From NCBI RefSeq assembly GCF_000014945.1, contig NC_008553.1:1426001-1490000 (forward strand): a DNA stretch of 64,000 nt, written 5' to 3'. Of this stretch, positions 1 through 8,534 are shown one piece after another. The notes under the pieces were generated by a model. It was not told where the DNA came from. It saw only the letters and a list, made by a program, of their open reading frames with translations, and did not search any database. The DNA comes from Methanothrix thermoacetophila PT (GTDB lineage Archaea > Halobacteriota > Methanosarcinia > Methanotrichales > Methanotrichaceae). The position numbers and the translations under genes are program-made. Within the stretch, counting starts at the first letter, position 1. Each line of letters begins with the position of its first letter.

Positions 1-30
1 CGGTCTGTTGCAGGGAAGGTCGGCGGCCGG

Positions 31-738
31 ATGGCATGCTTGTCAAAGCCTGAGCGTGATCGTCTGCTGAGCGAGTACATGAGGCTTGAGGATCCTCTGG
101 AGGTGTTTCGCGAGCTGTCCAGCATCGATCGTGTCAAGGGCCTTCAATGCGAAAATACAGACAAACACATATTTCTGGAGACTGACACGATCAACTTCTT
201 CCCATCGTTTGGTGGTGGGAGCAACGCGCTCGACTTCTCGATCTCGATGAGCAGGCGTATGTACTTCAGAGGCCTGTGGTTCTCGATGATCTCTCTGAAC
301 AAAAGTTATGTAGAGAGGGCGACGGAGAAGATGCTTCTCTTCACGCTCGAACATGAGTTTGAAGTGGCCAGAATATTTGAGGATATAACAAAGGATTCAG
401 GCTCAGAGATAAGGAGATACGATTCAGAGCGCATAGGAAAACTGAACATTACTCCGGATGATCTGAGGGAGGATGAGAGGCTCTTTATGGAGCTGATCGA
501 GACGCAGCCCCTACTGCCCAGGCCGTATGCAGAGATGGCTCTCCTCCTCTACCTTGAGGAGAACTTCTCGATCCTGAGATGCTTCGGCACCCCGAGCACC
601 ACTGCGGATGAGGAGGCGTTCGGCGCAGGCCTATACGAGGAGTTCACAGGATGGAAGGGGTTCACGCAGAACAGCTACAGGATATTCGTCTCTGAGATAA
701 GGAGCAAGATAAGAGATGCATACGCAGGTTATGCATGA
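31..738 (+). CDS. Unrecognised conserved-looking protein, possibly truncated at the left edge
   Basis: I do not recognise this family. The reading frame stays open to base 1, so the true start could lie left of the window; the first ATG in view is at 31 and has only a weak purine-rich stretch before it. The 235-residue product is acidic and apparently soluble, without a signal peptide or membrane segment. It contains a histidine/glutamate-rich stretch near residue 107 (LEHEFEVARIF). The stop lies only a few bases before the TATA-like element of the aIF2-gamma gene, so it is probably a separate unit upstream of that operon. No function is proposed. Confidence 0.75.
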   Translation: MACLSKPERDRLLSEYMRLEDPLEVFRELSSIDRVKGLQCENTDKHIFLETDTINFFPSFGGGSNALDFSISMSRRMYFRGLWFSMISLNKSYVERATEKMLLFTLEHEFEVARIFEDITKDSGSEIRRYDSERIGKLNITPDDLREDERLFMELIETQPLLPRPYAEMALLLYLEENFSILRCFGTPSTTADEEAFGAGLYEEFTGWKGFTQNSYRIFVSEIRSKIRDAYAGYA

Positions 739-753
739 GAGCTGTTCGTGAAG

Positions 754-763
754 TATTTATATA
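754..763 (+). promoter_or_regulatory. TATA box of the aIF2-gamma operon
   Basis: The A/T-only decamer TATTTATATA lies directly after the preceding stop codon. Archaeal transcription usually begins about 25 bases downstream, near 785. That would exclude the in-frame GTG at 764 and supports the TTG start at 809. Confidence 0.6.
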
Positions 764-808
764 GTGTATGCAGTAGGGAGCATCATCGAGACTCGAGGAG
801 ATCCAAAA

Positions 809-2038
809 TTGCCAAAACCGGAAGTTAACATAGGCATGGTCGGCCATGTGGACCATGGGAAGACCACACTGGTCAGGGCACTGTCCGGCATATGGACCGA
901 TCAGCACAGCGAGGAGATGAAGAGAGGTATATCGATCAGGCTTGGCTATGCCGATGCTACCTTCAGGAAGTGCCCTAACTGCCCAGCACCCGACTGCTAC
1001 ACCGTGGACGAGATCTGCAAGCACTGTGGATCCCCCACCAACATTCTCAGAACAGTCTCCTTCGTGGACTCCCCGGGGCATGAGACTCTCATGGCCACAA
1101 TGCTCTGCGGGGCCGCAATAATGGACGGCGCAGTTCTGGTGATAGCTGCCAACGAGCCGTGCCCTCAGCCCCAGACGAAGGAGCATCTGATGGCCCTGAA
1201 CATAACAGGGATAGACAAGATCGTCATCGTGCAGAACAAGATAGATCTCATCTCTAAGGAGGAGGTGCTGGAGCACTACAGGCAGATAAAGGCCTTTGTC
1301 AAGGGCACGGTTGCTGAGAATGCTCCTGTGGTGCCTATATCGGCTCAGCAGAACATAAACATAGACATGGTGATCCAAGCGATAGAGGAGGTTATTCCCA
1401 CGCCGTCGAGGGATGCCAAGAAACCGCCGTTGCTGAAGATAGCGAGATCGTTCGATGTCAATCGCCCCGGAGCTCCGGTTGAGAAACTGATAGGGGGCGT
1501 TGTCGGTGGCACCCTGAGCCAGGGCGTGCTTCGAAAGGGCGACAAGCTCGAGATAGTCCCCGGCAGGCTCGTTGAGGCGGAGGGCAAGAAGCAGTGGGTC
1601 CCGATAGAGACCAAGGTGACGAACCTGAAAGCGGGTGGGGAGGATGTTGCAGAGGTCACCCCAGGAGGGCTGATCGGCGTCGGTACGAATCTGGACCCCG
1701 CGATAACGAAGAGCGATAATCTGGTTGGACAGGTTGCGGGCGCTCCTGGAAAGCTTCCTCCTGTGTGGCACAGCTTCGTTATGGACATGAAGCTCCTGGA
1801 TAGGGTGGTTGGGTCCACGGAGGAGGCTGCTGTTGAGCCGATACATACAAGCGAGCCGTTAATGCTCAACATAGGAACAGCAACGACTGTGGGCGTGGTG
1901 ACGAGCGCTAGGGAGAGCGGCAAGGTTCAGGTACAGCTCAAGAGACCGGTGTGCGCAGAGGTGGGAGACCGAGTCGCGGTCAGCAGGCGCATCGGTGCCA
2001 GATGGCGTCTGATCGGTGTCGGAACCATAGTCTCCTAG
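809..2038 (+). CDS. eif2g: Translation initiation factor aIF2 subunit gamma
   Basis: This is the GTPase subunit of the archaeal initiator-tRNA carrier, which brings Met-tRNAi to the small ribosomal subunit. The N-terminal G domain shows the P-loop GHVDHGKTT, the switch motif DSPGHE and the NKID guanine motif. Four cysteines form the zinc knuckle typical of aIF2-gamma (CPNC followed by CKHC), and two beta-barrel domains follow. An in-frame GTG exists at 764, but it lies next to the TATA box. The TTG at 809 follows GAGGAG with an 8-base spacing and gives 409 residues, the usual family length. It heads a run of co-directional genes for translation and transcription. Confidence 0.96.
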   Translation: MPKPEVNIGMVGHVDHGKTTLVRALSGIWTDQHSEEMKRGISIRLGYADATFRKCPNCPAPDCYTVDEICKHCGSPTNILRTVSFVDSPGHETLMATMLCGAAIMDGAVLVIAANEPCPQPQTKEHLMALNITGIDKIVIVQNKIDLISKEEVLEHYRQIKAFVKGTVAENAPVVPISAQQNINIDMVIQAIEEVIPTPSRDAKKPPLLKIARSFDVNRPGAPVEKLIGGVVGGTLSQGVLRKGDKLEIVPGRLVEAEGKKQWVPIETKVTNLKAGGEDVAEVTPGGLIGVGTNLDPAITKSDNLVGQVAGAPGKLPPVWHSFVMDMKLLDRVVGSTEEAAVEPIHTSEPLMLNIGTATTVGVVTSARESGKVQVQLKRPVCAEVGDRVAVSRRIGARWRLIGVGTIVS

Positions 2039-2051
2039 AGGTAGAGGGTGC

Positions 2052-2435
2052 TTGAAGGTACTCCTGGATACAAATGCGCTGATGATGCCCGAGCAGTTCG
2101 GCGTCGATATATTCTCCGAGCTCGAGAGACTGGGGTACTTCGATTATATCGTTCCAACAGCTGTGGTCAGAGAGCTCAGGGCGATCTCGAAGTTTGCAGA
2201 AAAAGGAAAAGACAAACGTGCTGCGAGTGTTGCGCTCGGCCTCCTTTCCAGATGCAGAGTCGTGGATGCAGATGGTGTGGCGGACGACGTCCTGGAGAGG
2301 CTGGCATCAGAGACAGGAGCCGCGGTGCTCACAGGAGATAAGGAGCTCAGGAAAAGATTATCTAAAAGAGGCATCACGGTAATCTACCTGCGCCAGAGCC
2401 AGTACCTCGAGATCGATGCGCAGGGGAGGTTCTGA
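2052..2435 (+). CDS. PIN-domain nuclease, FCF1/UTP24-like
   Basis: This is a 127-residue single PIN domain resembling the archaeal relatives of eukaryotic Fcf1/Utp24, which are rRNA-processing endonucleases. The conserved acidic residues are visible: Asp6 in LLDTNAL, the glutamate in VVRELR, and the aspartate in TGDKELRKRL near the end. The TTG start at 2052 lies 14 bases after the aIF2-gamma stop. The gene ends in a one-base TGATG overlap with rpoE1, so translational coupling is likely. Its position between aIF2-gamma and rpoE1 is common in Euryarchaeota and argues for a ribosome-related role rather than a VapC toxin, since there is no antitoxin gene beside it. Confidence 0.88.
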   Translation: MKVLLDTNALMMPEQFGVDIFSELERLGYFDYIVPTAVVRELRAISKFAEKGKDKRAASVALGLLSRCRVVDADGVADDVLERLASETGAAVLTGDKELRKRLSKRGITVIYLRQSQYLEIDAQGRF

Positions 2436-3055
2436 TGTACAAAAGAATGAAGCTTGAGGGTGTTGTGAGAATACCCCCTGAGGATATGGGCAATCCCTTG
2501 AACGACGCGGTGGAGATGGCCCTCCGGAATAAGTATGAGGCAAGAGTCGACAGGACGCTTGGCGCCATTGTGGCCATCCTCGGCGTTGACAGCATAGGAG
2601 AGGGCCGCATAATAGCTGGCGATGGCGCTGTGTATTACGATGTGATATTTGATGCGGTGGTCTTCAAGCCGGAGATGCAGGAGGTCGTGGAGGGGGAGGT
2701 CGTCGAGATAGTCAAGTTCGGTGCATTCGTGAGCATAGGACCGTTCGATGGTCTGCTTCACGTGAGCCAGATAACAGATGAGTACATGGCATACGATGAG
2801 AAGAACGCCAGGCTTGTGAGCAAGGACACGAACAAGTTCCTGGCGGAGGGTGATAGGGTCCGAGCCAGGATAATAGCCGTGAGTCTTAATGAGAGAGATC
2901 CTAAGGGTAGCAAGATCGGGCTCACGATGCGTCAGACAGGCCTTGGAAAGATCGAGTGGCTTGAGGCCCTCCGACGTGGTGAAATCTCAGAGGCAAAGGC
3001 AGAGGTGAAGGAGCAGGTGGAGGAGAGGGCCGAGCAGAAGGCGGAGGCTGAATGA
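2435..3055 (+). CDS. rpoE1: DNA-directed RNA polymerase subunit E' (Rpb7-like)
   Basis: This is the archaeal Rpb7 homologue that forms the stalk of RNA polymerase together with RpoF. It binds emerging RNA and aids promoter opening. The N-terminal RNP-like half (about residues 1-80) is followed by an S1 RNA-binding domain (about 82-160, with the core VKFGAFVSIGPFDGLLHVSQ). The tail from about residue 180 is rich in Glu, Ala and Lys and is probably disordered. The ATG overlaps the upstream stop by one base, after GGGGAGG. The gene overlaps spt4 by four bases. The length of 206 residues is slightly above the usual 185-190 because of the charged tail. Confidence 0.96.
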   Translation: MYKRMKLEGVVRIPPEDMGNPLNDAVEMALRNKYEARVDRTLGAIVAILGVDSIGEGRIIAGDGAVYYDVIFDAVVFKPEMQEVVEGEVVEIVKFGAFVSIGPFDGLLHVSQITDEYMAYDEKNARLVSKDTNKFLAEGDRVRARIIAVSLNERDPKGSKIGLTMRQTGLGKIEWLEALRRGEISEAKAEVKEQVEERAEQKAEAE

Positions 3056-3237
3056 CCGAGCAGGCATGCCGTGAATGCCACAGAATCGTGGAAGGGCTTG
3101 TATGCCCGATCTGTGGATCGTCCTCGCTGAGCAAGGACTGGGCAGGATATATCGTGGTAATAGATCCAAGAGGCTCGGAGATTGCTGCAAAGCTGGGCAT
3201 AACATTGCCCGGAAGATATGCCCTGAAGGTGCGATAG
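3052..3237 (+). CDS. spt4: Transcription elongation factor Spt4 (RpoE'')
   Basis: This small zinc protein partners with Spt5 to clamp RNA polymerase and promote processive elongation. Its 61 residues carry the paired cysteines CREC and CPIC that bind one zinc, followed by the Spt4 core with the signature KDWAGYIVVIDP. The start overlaps rpoE1 by ATGA, and the adjacency of the two genes is typical of Archaea. It was formerly annotated as RNA polymerase subunit E''. Confidence 0.96.
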   Translation: MTEQACRECHRIVEGLVCPICGSSSLSKDWAGYIVVIDPRGSEIAAKLGITLPGRYALKVR

Positions 3238-3238
3238 C

Positions 3239-3775
3239 TTGAGAGTTCTTGTACTTCCTGAGGAACTGCGTGATGAGCTGAAGGAGCCGCTTGGCGTCCT
3301 CTACAGATGTCATGGGGTTGAGTGCGTAGAGAGGATGTCTGATCATCTCAGAGCTGCGGAGAGGGTGATCGCGGTTGGGGATATAACCACGTTCTACCTC
3401 CTAAAGGCATCTTTCATACCAGACCTAATGATAGTCGATCACAAGACCAAGAGGTCTCCGGTCGAGGACAGCATCAAGCGCAGGCATCTCGAGGGGAGCT
3501 ACAGGGTTGTGAATGTCGAGAATCCAGCCGGCACCCTCACGGAGGAACTTCTGGACGCGGTCCGCGAGTCGCTGAATGGATGCACGCCCACTGAGATCAT
3601 AGTTGATGGCGAGGAGGATCTTGCGGCCCTGCCTGCGATACTCTACGCGCCACTTGGATCTGCTGTCGTTTACGGGCAGCCATCTGTGGGAAGCGTTCTT
3701 GTCATGGTCACACCTGAGAAGAAGAGAGAGATAGAAGGCATTCTTAGAAGAATGACCGTTAAAGAAAAGGTTTAA
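3239..3775 (+). CDS. GTP-dependent dephospho-CoA kinase (DUF359 family)
   Basis: This phosphorylates dephospho-CoA with GTP as donor, the last step of archaeal coenzyme A synthesis. The 178-residue protein matches the DUF359 family (Thermococcus-type dephospho-CoA kinase), which is unrelated to bacterial CoaE. Visible family features are the GDITT segment, the DLMIVDHKTKR segment and a late VDGEEDL stretch. The TTG start follows the Spt4 stop by one base. The same gene order (spt4, DUF359, rps24e) is frequent in Euryarchaeota, which supports the call. The assignment rests on family resemblance; the catalytic residues were not checked individually. Confidence 0.88.
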   Translation: MRVLVLPEELRDELKEPLGVLYRCHGVECVERMSDHLRAAERVIAVGDITTFYLLKASFIPDLMIVDHKTKRSPVEDSIKRRHLEGSYRVVNVENPAGTLTEELLDAVRESLNGCTPTEIIVDGEEDLAALPAILYAPLGSAVVYGQPSVGSVLVMVTPEKKREIEGILRRMTVKEKV

Positions 3776-3801
3776 GAGATGTGTGAGAAGGTGATCCGAT
3801 T

Positions 3802-4101
3802 ATGGATATAGAGATTGTGAGCGAGCGTGAAAATCCGCTGCTGAAGAGACGGGAGATCGTGCTTAAAGTTATACACGGCGAGGGTCCGACGCCGACAAGG
3901 AAGAGCGTCGTTGAGAGGCTTGCAGCCATCAAGGACTCGAAGCCGGGACTGGTTGTAGTAAGAAAGATGAACAGCCTGTTCGGGAGGAGAGAGAGCATAG
4001 CCCATGCGAGGATCTACGAAAGCGAGGAGCGCATGAGGCAGGTGGAGAATCCGCATATAGTGAAGAGAAACGTCTTCACAGAGCAGAAGGAGGCCAGCTA
4101 G
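3802..4101 (+). CDS. rps24e: 30S ribosomal protein S24e
   Basis: This is a small-subunit ribosomal protein shared by archaea and eukaryotes, with a single basic S24e fold. The 99 residues begin with the typical MDIEIVSERENPLLKRRE and contain the TPTRKSVVERLA segment. A GGTGATC site precedes the ATG by a few bases. The stop codon TAG ends one base before the ATG of rps27ae, so the two are a coupled pair, as in most archaea. Confidence 0.97.
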   Translation: MDIEIVSERENPLLKRREIVLKVIHGEGPTPTRKSVVERLAAIKDSKPGLVVVRKMNSLFGRRESIAHARIYESEERMRQVENPHIVKRNVFTEQKEAS

Positions 4102-4251
4102 ATGGCTGTGCACAAGTATTATCAGCTCAGCGGCGAGACGATAAAGGCCCGAAAGCCCATCTGTCCGAGGTGCGGGAATGGCGTCTTCCTCGCGGAGCAC
4201 GAGGACCGGATGAGCTGTGGCAGGTGCGGCTACACAGAGTTTAAGAAGTAA
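4102..4251 (+). CDS. rps27ae: 30S ribosomal protein S27ae
   Basis: This is a 49-residue zinc-ribbon ribosomal protein, equivalent to the ribosomal part of the eukaryotic ubiquitin-S27a fusion. Two CxxC pairs, CPRC and CGRC, are separated by 15 residues and bind zinc. The start follows the S24e stop without a gap. In many archaea the next genes are Kae1 and Bud32; here the unit ends instead in a noncoding stretch. Confidence 0.96.
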   Translation: MAVHKYYQLSGETIKARKPICPRCGNGVFLAEHEDRMSCGRCGYTEFKK

Positions 4252-4301
4252 TCCAAGAAAAAGACGTGCCAAAAAGGGATGCGTTTAAGGTCATGGATTC
4301 G

Positions 4302-4338
4302 CAGGTCGTGGACTTAAACCATTGAATGGTTCTGCAAG
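4302..4338 (+). repeat. Short diverged repeat, copy D1
   Basis: This segment matches 12993-13029 at about 27 of 36 aligned positions. A weaker third relative lies near 54785-54822. It sits in the 225-base gap between rps27ae and the next small gene, where nothing else was recognised. It is probably a relic rather than a functional site. Confidence 0.4.
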
Positions 4339-4476
4339 AATCATTTGCTCCGATGGGAGATAACGTTTGGGTTGAGGGATGCGGGTTTCAAGGATAAGTA
4401 CACAACCTGAGCACCAGAAAATGTTATATTGTCACAGAAAATAAAAGCAATCCAAGACTGGAGAGGTGATTACAGC

Positions 4477-4623
4477 ATGAAAAAGCATATCCGCGAAAAG
4501 GAGATCATTAGGATACTTTCGGAGGAGAGCTATCATGGGAAGCTACCACGCGATATGCGCAATCACCTCTGTGAGAGCATCCATCACAACCAAGGCCTGA
4601 TGGCGCGGCTAGCTAAGATGTAG
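4477..4623 (+). CDS. Small basic protein of unknown function
   Basis: The family is not recognised. A TTG at 4429 opens the frame, but the ATG at 4477 is preceded by GAGAGGTGAT at a proper spacing and gives a 48-residue basic, histidine-rich product. The 3' end overlaps by about 15 bases the restored end of the Doc-like pseudogene on the opposite strand. It might be a small partner of that module, but toxin partners normally lie upstream on the same strand, so this is only a possibility. Reality as a gene rests on the ribosome binding site alone. Confidence 0.45.
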   Translation: MKKHIREKEIIRILSEESYHGKLPRDMRNHLCESIHHNQGLMARLAKM

Positions 4624-5003
4624 CTGTTCGGACGTGGGGTGTCTGCGGCTTTTCTTTCTTAGCCATTCTTCTATCTTCTCGATTTTGTTGGTGCATTCGT
4701 ACTTGGCGATTCTGGTTAACACCGATATGATCTTATCTTGCTCTTCATGTATGTAGACCCGTCGGCCCTTAAGATCATGTCAGCAAGATAGAAGGCCGTC
4801 CTCTTCTGTCCATCCCAAAAGGGATGCTGATCAGCCAAATACAGTGCCCAAGCTGCCCTCTTGAAGACATCCCTCTCTTTGTTGATCCTCTCCACAAGGT
4901 AATCGAGAGTGCCTTTATCTCTGATTCCCTGGATCTCCAGATCAGGACCTAGAAGGTCGTGAATCTCGATGATCATCTCCGCAGTGATCTTGTATCGGGT
5001 CAT
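4609..5003 (-). pseudogene. Doc/Fic-family death-on-curing toxin gene, frameshifted
   Basis: The intact frame (from ATG at 5003 to a stop at 4716) encodes 95 residues with the Fic motif HPFWDGQKRTAF. Doc proteins of this family transfer phosphate or nucleotides to translation factors. After the segment ADMILRADG the frame runs into unrelated sequence. The next frame, entered at a GGG run (4758-4760 on the plus strand), continues sensibly with VYIHEEQ, SVLTRIAKYE and IEEWLRKKSRR, and stops at 4609. Adding one G would give a 131-residue protein, the normal Doc length. The gene is therefore a one-base deletion mutant or a homopolymer sequencing error. The canonical N of HPFxDGNKR is Q. No Phd-like antitoxin is visible upstream. 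Confidence 0.8.
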
Positions 5004-5114
5004 GACCAGCCTTCAGCCGCTTGATCGCTCAACAAGCCTCAACAAGTACAAATGCTTGATGAACCTCCCCGCTTCGTTGATTTAGCAGGCTTCGCGAATC
5101 ACATGCACAGGGCA

Positions 5115-7655
5115 TCAGATCGAGACCATCGCTCTCTCGCTCGTGAAATCTGCTGGGTCCATCGGGCTGCTCGACCAGGCCTCATCGATGCTGTCCAAGA
5201 CCTCATCACCTGAGATCAGTTTGAGGTCTGTCAGATGGAGGCGCGAACGCTCTCCGAGCATCACGAACTTCGTCGGGTTGAACCTGAGGGCGACGGTGCT
5301 GTTTCCCTTTCTCAGCGAAGCTGTGTTCGCGATCTCCCCTATCACATCGCCATCATCGTTCCTGAGTCTGGCCGTGATCGTGTAGGTCCCGGGGACGTTG
5401 ACCGTCACCCCGACACCGATAACTATGCTGCTTATCCTGCCTCCAGCGCGCTCGCTCATGTCTGCAAATCTCCTGCTGAAGTATGCCCTGGGTGGTTGGA
5501 ACTCGGACGGGCTTTTATCGATGATCGCTGTCTCGTTGCGCTCATCTAAAACATCGCCGTCCTCTCCGTAGAGAAGAATGTCTCTGAACGAGAGAGGACC
5601 ACATCCACCGCTCTTCCATACCTCACTCCCATCAGCTCTGAGCTCGATAACGCCAGTGTCGTGGATCCATGCGGAGCCGCTCATCCATTTGATCATCCTG
5701 CCTGAGCAGTCAAAGAGCCCCCCTTCAGCTCTGTAAACACCAGGAACAGAAACATTCACCGCGACCTTTATCACGAGGGTGTCTATAAATCCATCATTAT
5801 CATCATCTTCAAAGCCGATGCCATCCACGCCCTTCACAGATGCGCCTGCAACCGTTACCATTACAGGTATCTCGAGGGTGCTGTTATCCCCCCGGAGCTC
5901 GAGATAACCACGAACCTCTTTTGCCGGAGCGTCCTTGGGCACTTTGAGCGTGATGTTCACCTCTCCAGCAGATCCCGACTGAATCTCATTTGGGCCCGAA
6001 ACATCGAGCCATTCCCAGGGCTCTCTGGTGTGCAGCGTTGTTACGAGCTTGAAATCCTGTTTATCGGAAAAGAGATCGTAGCCTATGACAACGACAGTCC
6101 AGCTGCCGGGGGGCGGATCATATACCTGGATCTCCTCTGTGCTCTCATAGCCCTCTGATCGAGCTGCAAGCCTCCCGTCCGGCGAGTAAAGCCTGAGATC
6201 GAGATCGCTCTCCGAGTTATCCCAGAGCAGCCTGAGCGAGAGCCGCCGCACATCATCAGGCACATCGAACTTCGCGGTCCAGGAGAGCCTCTCGCTCACG
6301 TAACCCTCTATGCTGAACGATGTGCTGTTCTCCATGATTCCACTGTAGCTGATGTTTCTGAGTGGTAATCCGTCATTCAGCAGCTGTATTCCCGCAGATA
6401 CCTCTCCGCCGGGTGCCACAGCGCCAGCATCCCATGCAGCCGGCTCGCCCCTCACAAAAGACCTCTCAACCCTGAGCAGGTATCTCTCCGAAGAGGTCGC
6501 GTTCCTCTGGTGCACCGCCAGGATCCATCTGCCGGACGCGGGGTTGGTGAGAACAGCCTCCTCCATGCCACCGGATGAATCCTCATGGTAGTACTCGCTC
6601 GTCGGCGCCAGCAGGAATAGATCCATCTCCGAGCTTCCAGACCAGATCAGCCTGCCTTTTATCTGCTGTGTTCCCAGAGGCACATCAAGATAGTAGTACC
6701 GCCAGGATCCAGGCGAGATCTCGTCGGCCACGGATGCGCTGCCCATGACCATGATCAGAGGCGTGGCGACCTCAACACGCACTGGCACCGAGACTATGGG
6801 GGTGCCCTTCTCGCAGATCTCCATCGATCCGGTGTAAACACCAGGTGCGGTCCCGTTCGGCACCTTTATGCTCGCGCCGAATACAGCATGGCTGTTTCCG
6901 GACAGGGATTCCGGCAGATCCATGACCGTTATCCAGCCCGCAACATCTCCCCTCACATCAACACTCAGGTTCTCCCGCGCTTTATCTGTGAAGAACACAA
7001 ATCTGGTGGTCCAGTCCTCGTCGCCAGGCGCGAGCGCATATATCTTCTTCTGCGGCCTGTCAGCGCCCGAGTCGAGGCCTGCTGAGACCGCCTTCCCACC
7101 GCTCATGAACGCCCATCTACCCGCAATCCAGCGGTCGGGCATGACCCCGCAGAGATCGTCGCTCAGAAGTCTGTACGAGTTATAGGCGTTCACGAGCCCG
7201 GCCCCCTGATAGTATGGCTCGTACTCCTCTCCGAGCGTGTTGTTCAGACGGACAGCTCCCTTCAAAAGTGCTGCCTTCACACCAGCAGGGCTCAGCGATG
7301 GATCCTTCTGGAGGAGCAGCGCTGCAACGCCTGCAACAGCTGGCGTTGATAGCGAGGTTCCAGAAGATTTTGCGTAGTAGGTATCAACATACTTGAGATC
7401 ATTGCGCCCCAGAGGAGCTGATGCTATGACGTTGACCCCAGGAGCGACGATATCCGGCTTCGTTCTTCCATCCCTCGTGGGCCCGGATCCGCTGAAGTCT
7501 GCAATATGTCCCCTGCAATCTGTGGCCCCCACTGTTATGACCTTCACGCCATCTCCCGGAGAGTCAATGCATCCGCTGAGGGCGAGCAGCAGAACAAAGA
7601 AAACCATCAATTTAACCGTTGTTTCCGGCTGCAACACAGACCACCGCTCCGGCAT
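5115..7655 (-). CDS. C-terminal part of a secreted subtilisin-like protease, separated by a frame break
   Basis: This 846-residue frame begins inside the S8 protease domain. Up to about residue 165 it carries the rest of the catalytic domain, including KVITVGATD and the serine motif SGTSLSTPAVAGVAALLL. It then continues into beta-rich modules: two regions resembling bacterial pre-peptidase C-terminal domains (about 305-400 and 440-550) and later repeats with Asp-rich calcium-type loops. The catalytic Asp and His lie in the neighbouring frame at 7612-8424. The first 25 residues look hydrophobic only because they cover the break region. No membrane anchor or sorting motif is visible at the C terminus, so the mature protein would be released or held noncovalently. 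Confidence 0.8.
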   Translation of the reverse strand: MPERWSVLQPETTVKLMVFFVLLLALSGCIDSPGDGVKVITVGATDCRGHIADFSGSGPTRDGRTKPDIVAPGVNVIASAPLGRNDLKYVDTYYAKSSGTSLSTPAVAGVAALLLQKDPSLSPAGVKAALLKGAVRLNNTLGEEYEPYYQGAGLVNAYNSYRLLSDDLCGVMPDRWIAGRWAFMSGGKAVSAGLDSGADRPQKKIYALAPGDEDWTTRFVFFTDKARENLSVDVRGDVAGWITVMDLPESLSGNSHAVFGASIKVPNGTAPGVYTGSMEICEKGTPIVSVPVRVEVATPLIMVMGSASVADEISPGSWRYYYLDVPLGTQQIKGRLIWSGSSEMDLFLLAPTSEYYHEDSSGGMEEAVLTNPASGRWILAVHQRNATSSERYLLRVERSFVRGEPAAWDAGAVAPGGEVSAGIQLLNDGLPLRNISYSGIMENSTSFSIEGYVSERLSWTAKFDVPDDVRRLSLRLLWDNSESDLDLRLYSPDGRLAARSEGYESTEEIQVYDPPPGSWTVVVIGYDLFSDKQDFKLVTTLHTREPWEWLDVSGPNEIQSGSAGEVNITLKVPKDAPAKEVRGYLELRGDNSTLEIPVMVTVAGASVKGVDGIGFEDDDNDGFIDTLVIKVAVNVSVPGVYRAEGGLFDCSGRMIKWMSGSAWIHDTGVIELRADGSEVWKSGGCGPLSFRDILLYGEDGDVLDERNETAIIDKSPSEFQPPRAYFSRRFADMSERAGGRISSIVIGVGVTVNVPGTYTITARLRNDDGDVIGEIANTASLRKGNSTVALRFNPTKFVMLGERSRLHLTDLKLISGDEVLDSIDEAWSSSPMDPADFTSERAMVSI

Positions 7656-8424
7656 CCATCGCTTTATCAGCGGCCATCGTAACTGGCGGATTCGTCTCGC
7701 CGAGGTTAAGCCCTGCCAGGCTCAGGCTCAGAACTTTGGCGTTGTTATCAAGAGACCACTCGATCCCTGCGATTATATCCGAGACCTTTCCGTTGCCATC
7801 GCTCCCTATTACCCTGACATTCAGCAGCTGCGCTCCAGGTGCTATGCCTTTGTATCTCCCCCCAGATGCCCTTCCGGAGCCGGCGATGATTCCCGCACAG
7901 AGCGTTCCGTGCCCGACAAGATCATCCGTCGTGTCCTCTCCTTCCACGAAGTTCTTTTCGCCGATGACCTTTCCGATGAGATCTGGATGGTTCTTATCGA
8001 TCCCCGAGTCTATGATGGCCACTATCACTCCTGAGCCGTCTATGCCCTCGGCCCACACCCTCTCTGCATCGACCATCTCCGATGGGCATATCGAATCCGC
8101 ATCCTGTGAGGAAACAGGGGCTGTGACGCTCACATCTCCGTCCAAGTAGATCCCCTCAACACCATCATCGGCAGCGAGCCTTTTTATCTCATCACTTTTG
8201 CAGACCGCGGAGATCCCATTTATGAGATGGTATCTGTACCGAACATCAATGCCGTCTAGATTGGGAGAGCATCCCTCTTTGAAGAGCACTATCACCGGTA
8301 CTGGCTCATCACTGCTCATCATCCTCTCAACCGCTGGATCGATATTCGAGCTATCGGTATGCGCAAACTGCAATGAGAGCAGAAGGGCCGCAGCGAAAAC
8401 GAGCGCAAGATGCTCACGTCTCAT
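7612..8424 (-). CDS. N-terminal part of a secreted subtilisin-like protease (S8), ends at a frame break
   Basis: The 270 residues start with a signal peptide (MRREHLALVFAAALLLSL), followed by an inhibitor-like propeptide and the first half of the subtilase domain. The catalytic aspartate is in IAIIDSGID and the histidine in GHGTLCAGIIAG. The frame ends in TAA immediately after AAGNNG, the oxyanion-hole asparagine region. The serine half continues one frame over in the 5115-7655 gene. Full-length product would be about 1,090 residues. As it stands neither half has a complete triad, so the gene is either broken or carries a sequencing indel. Confidence 0.82.
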   Translation of the reverse strand: MRREHLALVFAAALLLSLQFAHTDSSNIDPAVERMMSSDEPVPVIVLFKEGCSPNLDGIDVRYRYHLINGISAVCKSDEIKRLAADDGVEGIYLDGDVSVTAPVSSQDADSICPSEMVDAERVWAEGIDGSGVIVAIIDSGIDKNHPDLIGKVIGEKNFVEGEDTTDDLVGHGTLCAGIIAGSGRASGGRYKGIAPGAQLLNVRVIGSDGNGKVSDIIAGIEWSLDNNAKVLSLSLAGLNLGETNPPVTMAADKAMDAGAVVCVAAGNNG

Positions 8425-8503
8425 AACTCCTCCAGGGTACGGGGATGGCGTGCTCGGGAGCGTCTGGAACCATCCCGCTCCTCACACCCCTTGAGAGATA
8501 ATG

Positions 8504-8512
8504 CTAAATAAA
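8504..8512 (+). promoter_or_regulatory. TATA box of the archaeosortase operon
   Basis: CTAAATAAA lies about 27 bases before the artA ATG, so the transcript probably starts at or within a few bases of that codon, making it leaderless or nearly so. No Shine-Dalgarno site precedes the ATG, which fits. Confidence 0.5.
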
Positions 8513-8534
8513 CCTGCTCTTCAAGATCATAACA

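Noticed and set aside
662-1846. 394-codon open frame on the strand opposite aIF2-gamma
   Set aside because: It runs antisense to a certain gene and has no family resemblance or ribosome site; it is a shadow of the codon usage.
2052-2435. VapC-type toxin interpretation of the PIN gene
   Set aside because: No antitoxin gene is adjacent, and its fixed place between aIF2-gamma and rpoE1 suits the Fcf1/Utp24-like rRNA-processing family.
7600-7655. Programmed ribosomal frameshift joining the two subtilase halves
   Set aside because: No convincing slippery heptamer with a following structure, and the spacing between the halves is abnormal; a mutation or error is simpler.
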